Shown here: piece after piece, positions 32,151 to 40,157 of the stretch | How positions within the stretch are numbered: position 1 is the stretch's first letter | How the letters are laid out: every line of letters begins with the position of its first letter | Assembly: GCA_900545555.1 (NCBI GenBank) | Contig: UQZI01000009.1 | Span: 1 to 40,997 of the forward strand | DNA length: 40,997 nt | DNA from: an uncultured Collinsella sp. | GTDB taxonomy: Bacteria > Actinomycetota > Coriobacteriia > Coriobacteriales > Coriobacteriaceae | Direction of reading: 5' to 3' | Made by a program: the position numbers and the translations under genes | Notes under the pieces: model-generated | What the model saw: the letters and a program-made list of their open reading frames with translations, nothing else | What the model was told of the DNA's origin: nothing | Databases searched by the model: none

Positions 32151-32241
32151 TCCCTTCGTTGGCATTACCCATATCAGGTTTGCGGGTCAGGGCGGGCGCG
32201 CCCAGTCTCAGCCTGCCGTCTTGTCCTGCAAGCTCCCCGTT
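32151..32241 (-). ncRNA. TPP riboswitch (THI element) controlling thiC
   Basis: The - strand leader carries the conserved TPP aptamer pieces in order: ACGGGGAGC near 32241, GGCTGAGAC (CTGAGA core at 32206-32211), GACCC, and ACCTGATATGGGTAATGCC (32161-32179) followed by AACGAAGGGA. The thiC ribosome site GAAGGGAG overlaps the last part of the aptamer, which points to control of translation initiation by thiamine pyrophosphate. No separate terminator hairpin is seen between aptamer and start codon. Confidence 0.95.
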
Positions 32242-32256
32242 TATGTAATGGGCTCA

Positions 32257-32262
32257 AGTATA
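32257..32262 (-). promoter_or_regulatory. Probable -10 box of thiC
   Basis: TATACT on the - strand lies about 16 bases upstream of the riboswitch 5' end, where a -10 box should be. No strong -35 box is seen 17 bases upstream. Confidence 0.4.
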
Positions 32263-32312
32263 GCTCGAATGGGTACGATTGGCCTAACGAGCGTGCCTGT
32301 GGGGAGGCGAAC

Positions 32313-32828
32313 ATGGAAGACAAGCATCTATATCGAGAGACGCAATGGGATGTATCGGCCGAGGAAAGCCGTGCGCACCATGGCCTTGTCGCGATCGGTT
32401 TTGCGGTGCTTGCCGTGCTGGTGATTGCCTTTTGTATCTGGACGTTTGGCGGTCACGGCGGCGCTGCATGGGAGTTCGAGGCCGACGATGCCCTGCCGAT
32501 CATGACAGTGAAGGTTACGGGCGGCAATACCGTTGCCGCGCCGGGCGACTATTGGTATTCGCGCGATGGATTTGTCCAGCTTCAGCTGAGCGGTGGGTCT
32601 ATTCCTGGTGAGGAAATCGAACGCGTGACGTATGATGCGGCGCTCAAAACGCTGACGGTGAAGCTCAAGAATCAGGGCGACGTGCCTACGACTATGGATA
32701 TCGCGCTGACGGAATGGCGCTTGGAGCCCCCGACGGGTGTTGCGGTGTCCGAGGTGGAGCATGTCAAGATTACCTATCAGGACGGCTCGACAAACGAGGT
32801 TGCCAAAGCCGACGGCTTGGCGGAATAG
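32313..32828 (+). CDS. Membrane-anchored protein of unknown function
   Basis: A 171-residue protein of no recognised family. The N-terminus (1-23) is polar, residues 24-45 form one hydrophobic helix (LVAIGFAVLAVLVIAFCIWTF), and the rest (about 50-171) is a strand-rich acidic domain with PIMTVKVTGGNTVAAPGDYWYS, FVQLQLSGGSIPGEEIERVTYD, LKTLTVKLKNQ and HVKITYQDGSTNE. The topology suggests a cytoplasmic N-terminus and an extracellular beta domain. ATG 32313 has GGGGAGG five bases upstream. The frame is open far upstream to 31026, but that part is a shadow of thiC. The gene diverges from thiC and converges on yaaA. Confidence 0.75.
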   Translation: MEDKHLYRETQWDVSAEESRAHHGLVAIGFAVLAVLVIAFCIWTFGGHGGAAWEFEADDALPIMTVKVTGGNTVAAPGDYWYSRDGFVQLQLSGGSIPGEEIERVTYDAALKTLTVKLKNQGDVPTTMDIALTEWRLEPPTGVAVSEVEHVKITYQDGSTNEVAKADGLAE

Positions 32829-32868
32829 ACGCCGTGCCTGGGCAGCACATTCAAAAGTAGCGGTGGTC

Positions 32869-33678
32869 CTACAAGGTCTGTTCGTTCAGGAAGACCAAAG
32901 TGTTCTTATTTGAAAGCTCGGGAAAGTGACGATAACCAACGTCAAACGCGGTGAGCCCGCTTACATCCTCGAGCTTGTTTTCTGCCATCCAGCGCACCAT
33001 GGAACCACGTGCATTTTTGCTGGCGGTCGAGCGCTGGATGGGCTTGCCGTTGCGGATGCCTTCGCCAAAGAGGCACGTGACGACCGTGGCGTCGCCCGCG
33101 AGATGGGGCAGAACGGCTTTGGCGTACTCTACGCTGGCGAGGTTGACGATCGTGGTGTTTGAGCCTGCCGGGGCGATAGCCCGCGCGAGCTTGTCGCTCC
33201 AAAACGCATAGAGGTCTCGGGCATCGTCAACGGCGAGCTTCGCGCCCATTTCCAGCCGATATGGTTCCACGGCATGAAAGGGGCGAACGCACCCGTAGAG
33301 GCCAGAGAGGATCCACAGGTGGCTTTGCAGCCATGCGAGCTGCGCGGAATCCATCACCTCGGGCGCCATGCTCTGGTATTGAATGCCGTGGTAGGACATG
33401 ACGGCAGGGGAGAGGTGACAGGCGAGTGCGGGATTGTCGAGATCGCCGTTTTTCAGGATGGGCCCGAACTCATGCAGGGTGTTGAGGCAAGGCCCCAGCA
33501 GTTTGTCACTCACGTTCCATAGCGCCTGCAGGCTGTCGCTGCCTTCATTCCGCTCGATATCTAGCAGTGCGCGGTGGAGGCGAGCCGTCTCGCGCGCAAA
33601 GGGTGGGATGCCCAGGACTTCAAAAGCATCTTGGGCCGCGCGCATCTGCTTGGCGGGCGAAATGACGACCTGCAGCAT
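32869..33678 (-). CDS. yaaA: Peroxide stress protein YaaA (DUF328)
   Basis: YaaA binds DNA and lowers free intracellular iron under hydrogen peroxide stress in E. coli. The 269-residue protein starts with the family motif MLQVVISPAKQM. It continues with HLSPAVMSYHGIQYQSMAPE, LWILSGLYGCVRPFHAVEPYRLEMG, YAFWSDKLA, IVNLASVEYAKAV and a late KNARGSMVRWMAENK, all typical of COG3022. Start ATG 33678 has GAGGAGAG just upstream; the longer frame to 33879 is rejected because it runs into the leader. The gene lies 103 bases downstream of the M18 aminopeptidase on the same strand, with a 16-bp inverted repeat in that gap. Confidence 0.93.
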   Translation of the reverse strand: MLQVVISPAKQMRAAQDAFEVLGIPPFARETARLHRALLDIERNEGSDSLQALWNVSDKLLGPCLNTLHEFGPILKNGDLDNPALACHLSPAVMSYHGIQYQSMAPEVMDSAQLAWLQSHLWILSGLYGCVRPFHAVEPYRLEMGAKLAVDDARDLYAFWSDKLARAIAPAGSNTTIVNLASVEYAKAVLPHLAGDATVVTCLFGEGIRNGKPIQRSTASKNARGSMVRWMAENKLEDVSGLTAFDVGYRHFPELSNKNTLVFLNEQTL

Positions 33679-33693
33679 GGACTCTCCTCTGCC

Positions 33694-33768
33694 AAAAAGG
33701 AAGTTGCGGTGGAATACGGTCTGTTTTGGCCGTTTATGGGCCAGGTTAGTCTGTATTTCACCGCAACT
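33694..33768 (-). terminator. Composite hairpin between the M18 aminopeptidase and yaaA
   Basis: Bases 33702-33717 and 33753-33768 pair over 16 bp (one G-T pair on the + strand, A-C mismatch on the -), enclosing a smaller TGGCC/GGCCA hairpin. On the - strand the structure is followed by TTCCTTTTTGG and then the yaaA ribosome site. It may be the terminator of the aminopeptidase gene or a regulatory leader of yaaA. Confidence 0.6.
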
Positions 33769-33781
33769 GATGAAGGGTTGG

Positions 33782-35179
33782 TTACGCGCGCTCGATGAAG
33801 GCCTTGTAGCCGCGATAGGCCTCGTAGATATCGGCCTTGTTGGCGACCTCCCACAGGGCGTGCATGGACAGGACGGCAACGCCAGAGTCGATGACGTTCA
33901 TGCCGTACTTAGCCATGATGTATGCGATGGTGCCGCCGCCGCCCGCGTTGACGCGACCGAGCTCGCAGGTCTGGAAGTCCACGCCGGCCTCGTCCATGAT
34001 GTCGCGGATGAGGGCCACATACTCGGCGTCGGCGTCGTTAGAGCCGCCCTTGCCGCGGCTGCCCGTGTACTTGTTAAAGCACAGGCCGCGACCCATAAAG
34101 GCTGCGTTCTTGGTTTCGAACTTGCCGGCGTAGCCCGGGTCGAAGCCGGCGGACACGTCGGAGGAGAGCATGCGGCTGCGGGCGAGCGCGCGGCGCAGGG
34201 CCAGCGGGCTATCCTCGCCGGCGAGCGTCATGATCTCGGCGACGGTGTTCTCGAAGAAGCGGCTCGTCATGCCGGTGGCACCCACGGAACCGATCTCCTC
34301 CTTGTCGACGATGAGTGTGATGCTCGTGCGCTCCACGTTGGCGACGTTGATCTGGGCGAGCATGGACGGATAGGCGCAGACACGGTCGTCGTGGCCATAG
34401 CCCAGAATCATGGAGCGGTCGAGGCCCATGTCACGGGCGGGGCCGGAGGGCACGACCTCGATCTCGGCGGAGAGGAAGTCCTCCTCCTCGACGTCGTACT
34501 GCTCCTTGAGGATATCCAGGAACATCTGCTTGACGGGCTCCTTGGGAGCGTCCTTGTCGTCCTCGTCAAACTTGACGGGGCGGCCGCCCACGATCACGTC
34601 GAGGATCTCGGCGTCGACGGCGTCCTTGGCGGGCTTGGCCATCTGCTCACTCGAGAGGTGGATCAGCAGGTCGGAGATGGTAAAGACCGGGTCGTCGGCC
34701 TTGTCGCCGATGTTGATGTCGACGGTGGTGCCGTCCTTTTTGCAGATGACGCCCACGAGTGCGAGCGGGGAAGCGACCCAGTGGTAGCTCTTGACGCCGC
34801 CATAGTAGTGCGTGTCGAGATAAGCCATGTCGCCGGCCTCGAAGGCGGGGTTCTGCTTGAGGTCCAGGCGCGGCGAGTCCACGTGGGCGCCCAGGATGTT
34901 AAAGCCCTGCTCGAGCGGGGCGGTGCCCAGGTTGACGAGCATGAGGTCCTTGCCGTGGTTGGCGGCGTACACCTTGTCGCCGGCCTTGAGCGCGCGGCCC
35001 TCGGCGATCACGGTCTCCAGATTGACGTAGCCCGCCTCCTCGGCCATCTTGATACCGGCCTTGACGCACAGGCGCTCGGTCTTGTTCTCACTCAAAAACT
35101 GCTTATAGCCGCGGCAAAGCTCCTCGAGCTCCTCGATCTGCTGTGGCGTGTACTTTTTCCATGCGCTGGGACGCTCCAT
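33782..35179 (-). CDS. M18 family zinc aminopeptidase
   Basis: An aminopeptidase I (M18) enzyme, 465 residues. These cytosolic dodecameric enzymes remove N-terminal residues with two metal ions. Visible metal or catalytic motifs are AHVDSPRLD (98-106) with H99, GYGHDDRV (260-267), DKEEIGSVGATG (292-303) with the paired glutamates, and SMHALWEVANKAD (438-450) with H440. The family block DVSAGFDPGY lies at 341-350. ATG 35179 has AAGGAG eight bases upstream; the open frame up to 35740 is a shadow of polA. Substrate choice (aspartyl or other residues) cannot be read directly. It diverges from polA. Confidence 0.93.
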   Translation of the reverse strand: MERPSAWKKYTPQQIEELEELCRGYKQFLSENKTERLCVKAGIKMAEEAGYVNLETVIAEGRALKAGDKVYAANHGKDLMLVNLGTAPLEQGFNILGAHVDSPRLDLKQNPAFEAGDMAYLDTHYYGGVKSYHWVASPLALVGVICKKDGTTVDINIGDKADDPVFTISDLLIHLSSEQMAKPAKDAVDAEILDVIVGGRPVKFDEDDKDAPKEPVKQMFLDILKEQYDVEEEDFLSAEIEVVPSGPARDMGLDRSMILGYGHDDRVCAYPSMLAQINVANVERTSITLIVDKEEIGSVGATGMTSRFFENTVAEIMTLAGEDSPLALRRALARSRMLSSDVSAGFDPGYAGKFETKNAAFMGRGLCFNKYTGSRGKGGSNDADAEYVALIRDIMDEAGVDFQTCELGRVNAGGGGTIAYIMAKYGMNVIDSGVAVLSMHALWEVANKADIYEAYRGYKAFIERA

Positions 35180-35345
35180 GACGCAGGCTCCTTTCGGATC
35201 GATCGTGCTGGTTGATGTACCGTGAGCCATCGTATCACGCGCGGGCCCGCGGCGGCAGGGAAGCCTGATGTGCGGTGGCCGCGGGGCGGGGAGCGTGTAA
35301 ACTGGTGTGAGCAAACCGTGCCCAGCCCAAAGCGAGGTATTCAAT
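35180..35345. promoter_or_regulatory. Divergent control region between the M18 aminopeptidase and polA
   Basis: On the - strand TGATACGAT (35229-35237) looks like an extended -10 box about 50 bases before the aminopeptidase ATG. On the + strand TAAACT (35298-35303) could be a -10 box for polA. Neither has a clear -35. CGCGGGCCCGCG at 35240-35251 is a 12-bp palindrome between them. Confidence 0.35.
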
Positions 35346-38090
35346 ATGTCTGAAAAGCGCCGTACCTTTGCCGTCATCGACGGCAACTCGCTCATGCATC
35401 GCGCCTTCCACGCCGTGCCGCCGACCATGAACGCGCCGGACGGTCGCCCCACCAACGCGATCTTTGGTTTTCTGAACATGTTCCTCAAGATGATCGATGC
35501 CTTTAATCCCGACGGCGTTGTCGTGGCGTTTGACAAGGGCAAGCCGCGCGTGCGTATGGAGATGCTGCCGCAGTACAAGGCGCAGCGCCCGCCCATGGAT
35601 CCCGACCTGCACGCGCAGTTCCCCATGATCAAGGAGCTGCTCGCCGCGCTCAACGTGCCGATTCTGCAGTCCGAGGGCTGGGAAGGCGACGATATCCTGG
35701 GAACCATGGCGCGCTTGGGTGAGGAGGCCGGCTGCGACATGCTGCTGGTGACCGGTGATCGCGATATGTATCAGCTCGTGACCGAGCACGTTAACGTGGT
35801 CTCGACCCGCAAGGGCCTGTCCGACGTGGCGATCATGACGCCCGAGAGCGTGGACGATCTGTATCACGGCATCACGCCGGCGCTCGTGCCCGACTTTTAT
35901 GGTCTGAAGGGCGACACGTCCGACAACATCCCCGGCGTGCCGGGCATCGGCCCCAAAAAGGCGAGCGCGCTCATTGCGCAGTACGGTAGCCTGGATGAGG
36001 TCATCGCACACGCCGACGAGGTCAAGGGCAAGATGGGAGAAAACCTGCGCGCACACATCGACGACGCGCTGCTGAGCCGTAAGGTGGCGACCATCCGCAC
36101 CGATGCACCCGTTGAGCTCGATTTTGAGGCGACGTCCTTCCCGGCGTTTTCCGCCGATGAGGTTTCCGCGGCGCTGGGCACGCTTGGTATCACCGCCATG
36201 CAGAACCGTTTCTTGGCGCTGATCGGCGGCGAGGGCGGGGCAGCTGCCAGCACGTTTGAGATTCCCGCCGTTTTGCGCGCAGCCGCCGGCGATGCTGGCG
36301 CGCTTGGTGCCGTTGCGGCTGAGGTCTCCCGCGTGATTGATGCCGGCGAGTGGGTCGCCGCCGTGGTGGACGATGACAAGGAAGAGGGCGCGCTCTTTGG
36401 GCTGACGCGCACGTTGTGGTTGGCGACGTCCAAGGGCCTGTTTGCGCTCGAGGAGGGCGACAGCGGTGCGGCGGCTGAGGTTGAGGGCTTCAACTTCGCC
36501 CACGGCGTGATTGCCGGCGTGCTCGCGCGTCTGTTTATGGAAGGCCGTGCGGCGAGCCCGGATATGAAGGCGCTTCTGCATGAGCTTTCGCCCATCGATT
36601 CTTCTGAGCTCGAGCTCATGGATCCGCTGGCAGTCGATTCCACGCGCATCTTCGATACCGTTGTTGCCGCCTACCTGTTGGATTCCGACCGCTCCGAGTT
36701 TGACGAGGTGTATCTGGCCGATACGTATCTGCAGATGGCGCTGCCTGCGGCGCGCGGCGCAGAGGGTGCTGGCGAGGACGCTCCTGCGCCCGCCGCTCGC
36801 ACGGCGGCCTTGACGCTGGCGCTGGTTGCACCGCTGCGTGACCGCATGGCCCGCGAGAACGCCGCCAACGTGTTCGATGGGATCGAGATGCCGCTCGTGC
36901 CGGTGCTTGCCAAGATGGAGCGCGCGGGCATGCTCGTGGACCCCGACCGCCTGCACAGTCTGTCCGAGGGCCTGGCGACCCAGATTGCCGAGGTCGAGCG
37001 CAGCATTCGCGACCTGGCCGGCGACGAGACCTTTAACATCGGCAGCCCCATGCAACTCTCGCACGTGCTGTTTGATGTTATGGGACTTCCGACCAAGGGC
37101 CTCAAAAAGACCAAGCGCGGCTACTATTCGACCAACGCCAAGGTGCTGAGCGACCTTGCCCGCGACCACGAGATCGTGCGCCTGATTTTGGACTGGCGTG
37201 AGAAGTCCAAGATTAAGTCGACCTATCTGGACACGCTGGGCCCGCTGCGCCGTGGTGACGGGCGTGTGCACACCACGTACAACCAGACCATCACCGCGAC
37301 GGGGCGTTTGTCTTCGAGCGACCCCAATCTGCAAAACATTCCGACGCGCTCGGAGCTGGGGCGTACCGTCAAGACGGCGTTCTCGGCGGGCGAGGGCAGC
37401 GTCTTTTTGGCGGTGGACTACTCGCAGATCGAGCTGCGCCTGCTCGCGCATCTTTCGGGTGACGAGCACCTGGTGCGCGCCTTCAACGAGGGCGAGGACT
37501 TCCATGCCGAGACGGCCGCGCGCGTATTTGGCGTGCCGGTGTCCGAGGTGACACCCGACCTGCGTAGCCGCGCCAAGGCCGTGAACTTTGGCATCGTGTA
37601 CGGCCAGCAGGCCTATGGACTGTCGCAGTCGCTGCACATCTCGATGGCCGAGGCGCGCGACATGATTGATCGCTACTACGAGGCCTACCCGGGCGTGCGC
37701 ACGTTCCTCGACAATGTGGTGGCGCGAGCCAAGCAGACGGGCTATGCCGAGACCATGTATGGCCGCAGACGCCATATTCCCGAGCTCAAGGCCAAAAACC
37801 CACAGCTCCGCGGCTTTGGTGAGCGCACGGCCATGAACCACCCCATGCAGGGCACCGCCGCCGACATCATCAAGATCGCCATGGCCCGCGTAAGCCGCCG
37901 CCTGGAAGAAGAGGGTTTTGCCGCCCACATGATCTTGCAGGTACACGACGAACTGGATTTTGAGTGCCCCGTCAACGAAGTCGAGCGCCTAACCACCATG
38001 GTCCGCGACGTCATGGAACACGTAGTAGACCTCCGCGTACCGTTGATCGCCGAAGCCAGCACCGGCATAACCTGGGCCGACGCCAAGTAG
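35346..38090 (+). CDS. polA: DNA polymerase I
   Basis: PolA fills gaps and removes RNA primers during replication and repair. The 914-residue protein has a 5' nuclease domain (1 to about 290: D12 in IDGNSLMHRAF, EGDDILGT at 113-120, TGDRDMYQL at 136-144, GDTSDNIPGVPGIGPKKA). A 3'-5' exonuclease-like domain (about 300-520) follows; it lacks the DEDD acidic residues and is probably inactive, as in many Gram-positive enzymes. The polymerase domain has motif A DYSQIELRLLAHLSGD (about 690), motif B RSRAKAVNFGIVYG (about 740) and motif C QVHDE (865-869). ATG 35346 follows GCGAGGT. Its last 37 sense codons contain eight ending in A and none ending in T. A 903-residue antisense frame is a shadow. Confidence 0.97.
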   Translation: MSEKRRTFAVIDGNSLMHRAFHAVPPTMNAPDGRPTNAIFGFLNMFLKMIDAFNPDGVVVAFDKGKPRVRMEMLPQYKAQRPPMDPDLHAQFPMIKELLAALNVPILQSEGWEGDDILGTMARLGEEAGCDMLLVTGDRDMYQLVTEHVNVVSTRKGLSDVAIMTPESVDDLYHGITPALVPDFYGLKGDTSDNIPGVPGIGPKKASALIAQYGSLDEVIAHADEVKGKMGENLRAHIDDALLSRKVATIRTDAPVELDFEATSFPAFSADEVSAALGTLGITAMQNRFLALIGGEGGAAASTFEIPAVLRAAAGDAGALGAVAAEVSRVIDAGEWVAAVVDDDKEEGALFGLTRTLWLATSKGLFALEEGDSGAAAEVEGFNFAHGVIAGVLARLFMEGRAASPDMKALLHELSPIDSSELELMDPLAVDSTRIFDTVVAAYLLDSDRSEFDEVYLADTYLQMALPAARGAEGAGEDAPAPAARTAALTLALVAPLRDRMARENAANVFDGIEMPLVPVLAKMERAGMLVDPDRLHSLSEGLATQIAEVERSIRDLAGDETFNIGSPMQLSHVLFDVMGLPTKGLKKTKRGYYSTNAKVLSDLARDHEIVRLILDWREKSKIKSTYLDTLGPLRRGDGRVHTTYNQTITATGRLSSSDPNLQNIPTRSELGRTVKTAFSAGEGSVFLAVDYSQIELRLLAHLSGDEHLVRAFNEGEDFHAETAARVFGVPVSEVTPDLRSRAKAVNFGIVYGQQAYGLSQSLHISMAEARDMIDRYYEAYPGVRTFLDNVVARAKQTGYAETMYGRRRHIPELKAKNPQLRGFGERTAMNHPMQGTAADIIKIAMARVSRRLEEEGFAAHMILQVHDELDFECPVNEVERLTTMVRDVMEHVVDLRVPLIAEASTGITWADAK

Positions 38091-38165
38091 CGAGCGACGA
38101 GCTTGCGGGCGATGACCATGGGTGCGACGCTTCTGGCCGCCCGATGGTCGCAGGTCGCCAATGCC

Positions 38166-38216
38166 GACGCCGCGGAACGTTTTCAGGCTTGGATGCGTCC
38201 CGCGGCGTCTTTCTGT
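38166..38216 (+). terminator. Probable terminator after polA
   Basis: GACGCCGCGG (38166-38175) pairs perfectly with CCGCGGCGTC (38200-38209) around a 24-base loop and is followed by TTTCTGT. It lies 75 bases after the polA stop and just before the convergent lacI-type gene. Confidence 0.6.
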
Positions 38217-38220
38217 GCGG

Positions 38221-39225
38221 TTAGCAGCTCCTGCGGCGCACGAGCTCTACGGGGGCCACGGTCTCCATGGCGGGGGTGCGGCCTGCGATGAGGTCGAGGA
38301 GCGCCTTGCAACCCTCTTGTGCCATGAGCTCGGGGTGGCGCTGAACCGTGGTGATCTGCGGCGTGGTGAGCTTGGAGTAGATGGAGTCATCGTAGCCCAC
38401 GATCTTGATGTCTCCGGGCACGTTGAGACCTGCTGCCTGCACGGCGCGCAGCGCTCCTGCGGCCGAATGGTCGCTTGTGGCAAAGATGCCGTCGAGCGGC
38501 ATGCCCGCATCGATCATTCCGGCAACGATATCCTGAGCCTCGTCCATGCTAGGACGCTGGCCGGTGACGTAGGCCATGTACTCGCGGCGAAGCGGCAGGC
38601 CATGATCGGCGAGCGCATGCATATAGCCCGTGAGGCGGTCGTTGCGGTCGTAGTCTGCGGTAAAGCTCGAGATGGTGAGGATGTTTTTGCAGTCGCGGTC
38701 AATGAGTGCGCTCGTTGCCAGGTAGGCGCCGCGTTCGTCATCGGTCCCCACGTGGGGGATGGCGAGGTCCGACTGCGGCATGCGGTCGATGCAGACCACG
38801 GGGATACCGCGCGTGACGATGTCGTCCGTGAGCTCACGCAGGCCCGAGATGCATATGATGCCGTCGGCCTGCTTGCTGGCAAGGCTATGGAAGTAATCGC
38901 GCTCGCGCTGCGGATCGTTGCCGCTGTTGCAGACAAAGACAGAGTACCCCTGCGCCGCAAGCGTGCGCTCTACGTGGTAGGCGATCTTGGAAAAGAAGTC
39001 GTTGGATATATCGGGCACGATCATGCCTATGGAGCGCGACTGCGCTTGGCGAAGCGTCTTGGCGGACTGGTTGGTAACGTAACCGTACTGGTCGATAACA
39101 TCCTGCACGCGTTTGCGCGTGTCCTCGGAGAAACGGCCAACGTTGTTGACCACATGGCTCACGGTGGCTACGGAGACCCCGGCAAGTTGGGCGATTTCTT
39201 TCATTGAGAGCTGTTTTTGCGCCAT
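38221..39225 (-). CDS. LacI-family transcriptional regulator
   Basis: A 334-residue LacI/GalR regulator. The helix-turn-helix and hinge occupy about residues 8-60 (MKEIAQLAGVSVATVSHVVNN, then VTNQSAKTLR). The periplasmic-binding-like sensor domain starts at SIGMIVPDISNDFF and includes CIDRMPQSDLAIPHVGTDDERGAY and IVGYDDSIYSKLTTPQITTV, as expected for sugar or sugar-phosphate effectors. The start at 39225 follows GGAGG. It diverges from the epimerase-rpiB operon, and the shared upstream region holds two near-identical palindromes with a central CG, typical LacI-family operators. It therefore probably represses itself and that operon. The effector is unknown; a pentose or allulose phosphate is plausible. 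Confidence 0.95.
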   Translation of the reverse strand: MAQKQLSMKEIAQLAGVSVATVSHVVNNVGRFSEDTRKRVQDVIDQYGYVTNQSAKTLRQAQSRSIGMIVPDISNDFFSKIAYHVERTLAAQGYSVFVCNSGNDPQRERDYFHSLASKQADGIICISGLRELTDDIVTRGIPVVCIDRMPQSDLAIPHVGTDDERGAYLATSALIDRDCKNILTISSFTADYDRNDRLTGYMHALADHGLPLRREYMAYVTGQRPSMDEAQDIVAGMIDAGMPLDGIFATSDHSAAGALRAVQAAGLNVPGDIKIVGYDDSIYSKLTTPQITTVQRHPELMAQEGCKALLDLIAGRTPAMETVAPVELVRRRSC

Positions 39226-39238
39226 GGGACCTCCAGCT

Positions 39239-39285
39239 TGGTTAACGCCTGCTGGTTAACAATTATAACGTCCTATTTGGTTAAC
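39239..39285. repeat. Three TGGTTAAC direct repeats upstream of the LacI-type gene
   Basis: TGGTTAAC occurs at 39239-39246, 39253-39260 and 39278-39285. Each matches the left half (TGGTTA) of the two full palindromes nearby, so they could be extra half-sites for the same regulator, placed in the regulator's own leader. Confidence 0.6.
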
Positions 39286-39288
39286 ACT

Positions 39289-39306
39289 TGATTATACGAT
39301 TAACCA
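39289..39306. promoter_or_regulatory. Predicted LacI-family operator 1 overlapping the regulator promoter
   Basis: TGATTATACGATTAACCA is an 18-bp imperfect palindrome with a central CG. On the - strand it contains TATAAT, a perfect -10 box directed at the regulator gene, so binding here should block that promoter. It differs from operator 2 at one base. Confidence 0.7.
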
Positions 39307-39381
39307 TGAATTAGGTACCGTTCACGGAGTGAATAACTACCGCTTACCGATTCATACACTGGAATTTGGTAGATTCGCAGC

Positions 39382-39399
39382 TGGTTATACGATTAACCA
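39382..39399. promoter_or_regulatory. Predicted LacI-family operator 2 overlapping the epimerase promoter
   Basis: TGGTTATACGATTAACCA (arms TGGTTA/TAACCA, central CG) starts 54 bases before the epimerase ATG. Its left half reads TGGTTATAC, an extended -10-like box on the + strand. The centres of operators 1 and 2 are 93 bases apart, about nine helical turns, which would allow DNA looping. Confidence 0.75.
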
Positions 39400-39435
39400 A
39401 ATGACGCTCTTGGACGAATTTGTGAGGGATCATCT

Positions 39436-40089
39436 ATGCTTCTCTGCCCCAGTATGATGTGCGCCGATTACGGCGAGCTTGCCAACACGGTGCGCGAGCT
39501 CGACTCCGCGGGTGCCGATGTCTTTCACTGCGATGTGATGGACGGTAGCTTTGTACCTAACTTTGCGATGGGCCTCGAGGACATCAAGGCCGTGCGCGCT
39601 GCCACGCAAAAGCTCGTCGACGTGCATCTGATGATCGAGAACCCGGCGGCCAAGATCGACCTCTTTGCCGATGCTGGCGCTGATATCATCTACATTCATC
39701 CCGAGTCCGAGCGCTATGTGGTCAAGACGCTCGCCGCCATCAAAGCGCTCGGTTGCGCTGCGGGCATCGCCGTCAACCCTGATACCGCGGTGACCCTGCT
39801 CGAGGAGATTCTCAACCTCTGCGACTACGTGATGGTCATGACGGTCAATCCCGGTTTTGCCGGGCAGGCGTTTATCGAATTCACTAAAAAGAAGATTGAA
39901 CAGCTTGCGGCTCTCAAGGATGAGTACGGCTTCAAGATCATGATCGACGGCGCCTGCTCGCCCGCGCGCGTCAAGGAACTCTCGGCCATCGGTGCCGACG
40001 GCTTCATCTTGGGCACGAGCGCATTGTTTGGCAAGGACATGACCTATGCGGAAGCGCTTGAGAAGCTGCGTCAGGGAGAGGAGTACTAA
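39436..40089 (+). CDS. Ribulose-phosphate 3-epimerase family protein (Rpe or AlsE-like)
   Basis: A 217-residue TIM-barrel epimerase acting on ketose phosphates at C3. Metal and catalytic residues are visible: H31 and D33 in FHCDVMDGSFVPN, H64 in DVHLMIENP, and D171 in IMIDGACSP; MTVNPGFAGQ (135-144) is the phosphate-side loop. The start LLCPSMMCAD and the DGACSP motif, instead of the Rpe-typical VDGG, resemble E. coli AlsE (D-allulose-6-phosphate 3-epimerase) more than canonical Rpe. It leads an operon with rpiB behind a LacI regulator, a layout more like a catabolic module than housekeeping Rpe. The exact substrate is undecided. ATG 39436 has GAGGGAT upstream. Confidence 0.9.
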   Translation: MLLCPSMMCADYGELANTVRELDSAGADVFHCDVMDGSFVPNFAMGLEDIKAVRAATQKLVDVHLMIENPAAKIDLFADAGADIIYIHPESERYVVKTLAAIKALGCAAGIAVNPDTAVTLLEEILNLCDYVMVMTVNPGFAGQAFIEFTKKKIEQLAALKDEYGFKIMIDGACSPARVKELSAIGADGFILGTSALFGKDMTYAEALEKLRQGEEY

Positions 40090-40157
40090 CCGCGGCAGGC
40101 CAGAGGATGTCAGTTAATAGCAAAGAGCCATGTGGCTCGATCGAAAGGAACCTGTAA

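Noticed and set aside
31026..32312. Long N-terminal extension of the unknown gene at 32313 (600-residue frame)
   Set aside because: The part before 32313 lies antisense to thiC and the riboswitch; a strong ribosome site sits just before ATG 32313.
33434..35215. 593-residue + strand frame over yaaA and the M18 aminopeptidase
   Set aside because: Shadow of two genes on the - strand that carry clear family motifs.
35235..37946. 903-residue open frame antisense to polA
   Set aside because: It has no domain resemblance and a low-complexity Arg/His/Gly-rich composition; it mirrors the codon pattern of polA, which has every polymerase motif on the + strand.
39239..39399. Repeats as a CRISPR array
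   Set aside because: Repeats are short, palindromic and irregularly spaced, as expected for operators; no cas gene is present.
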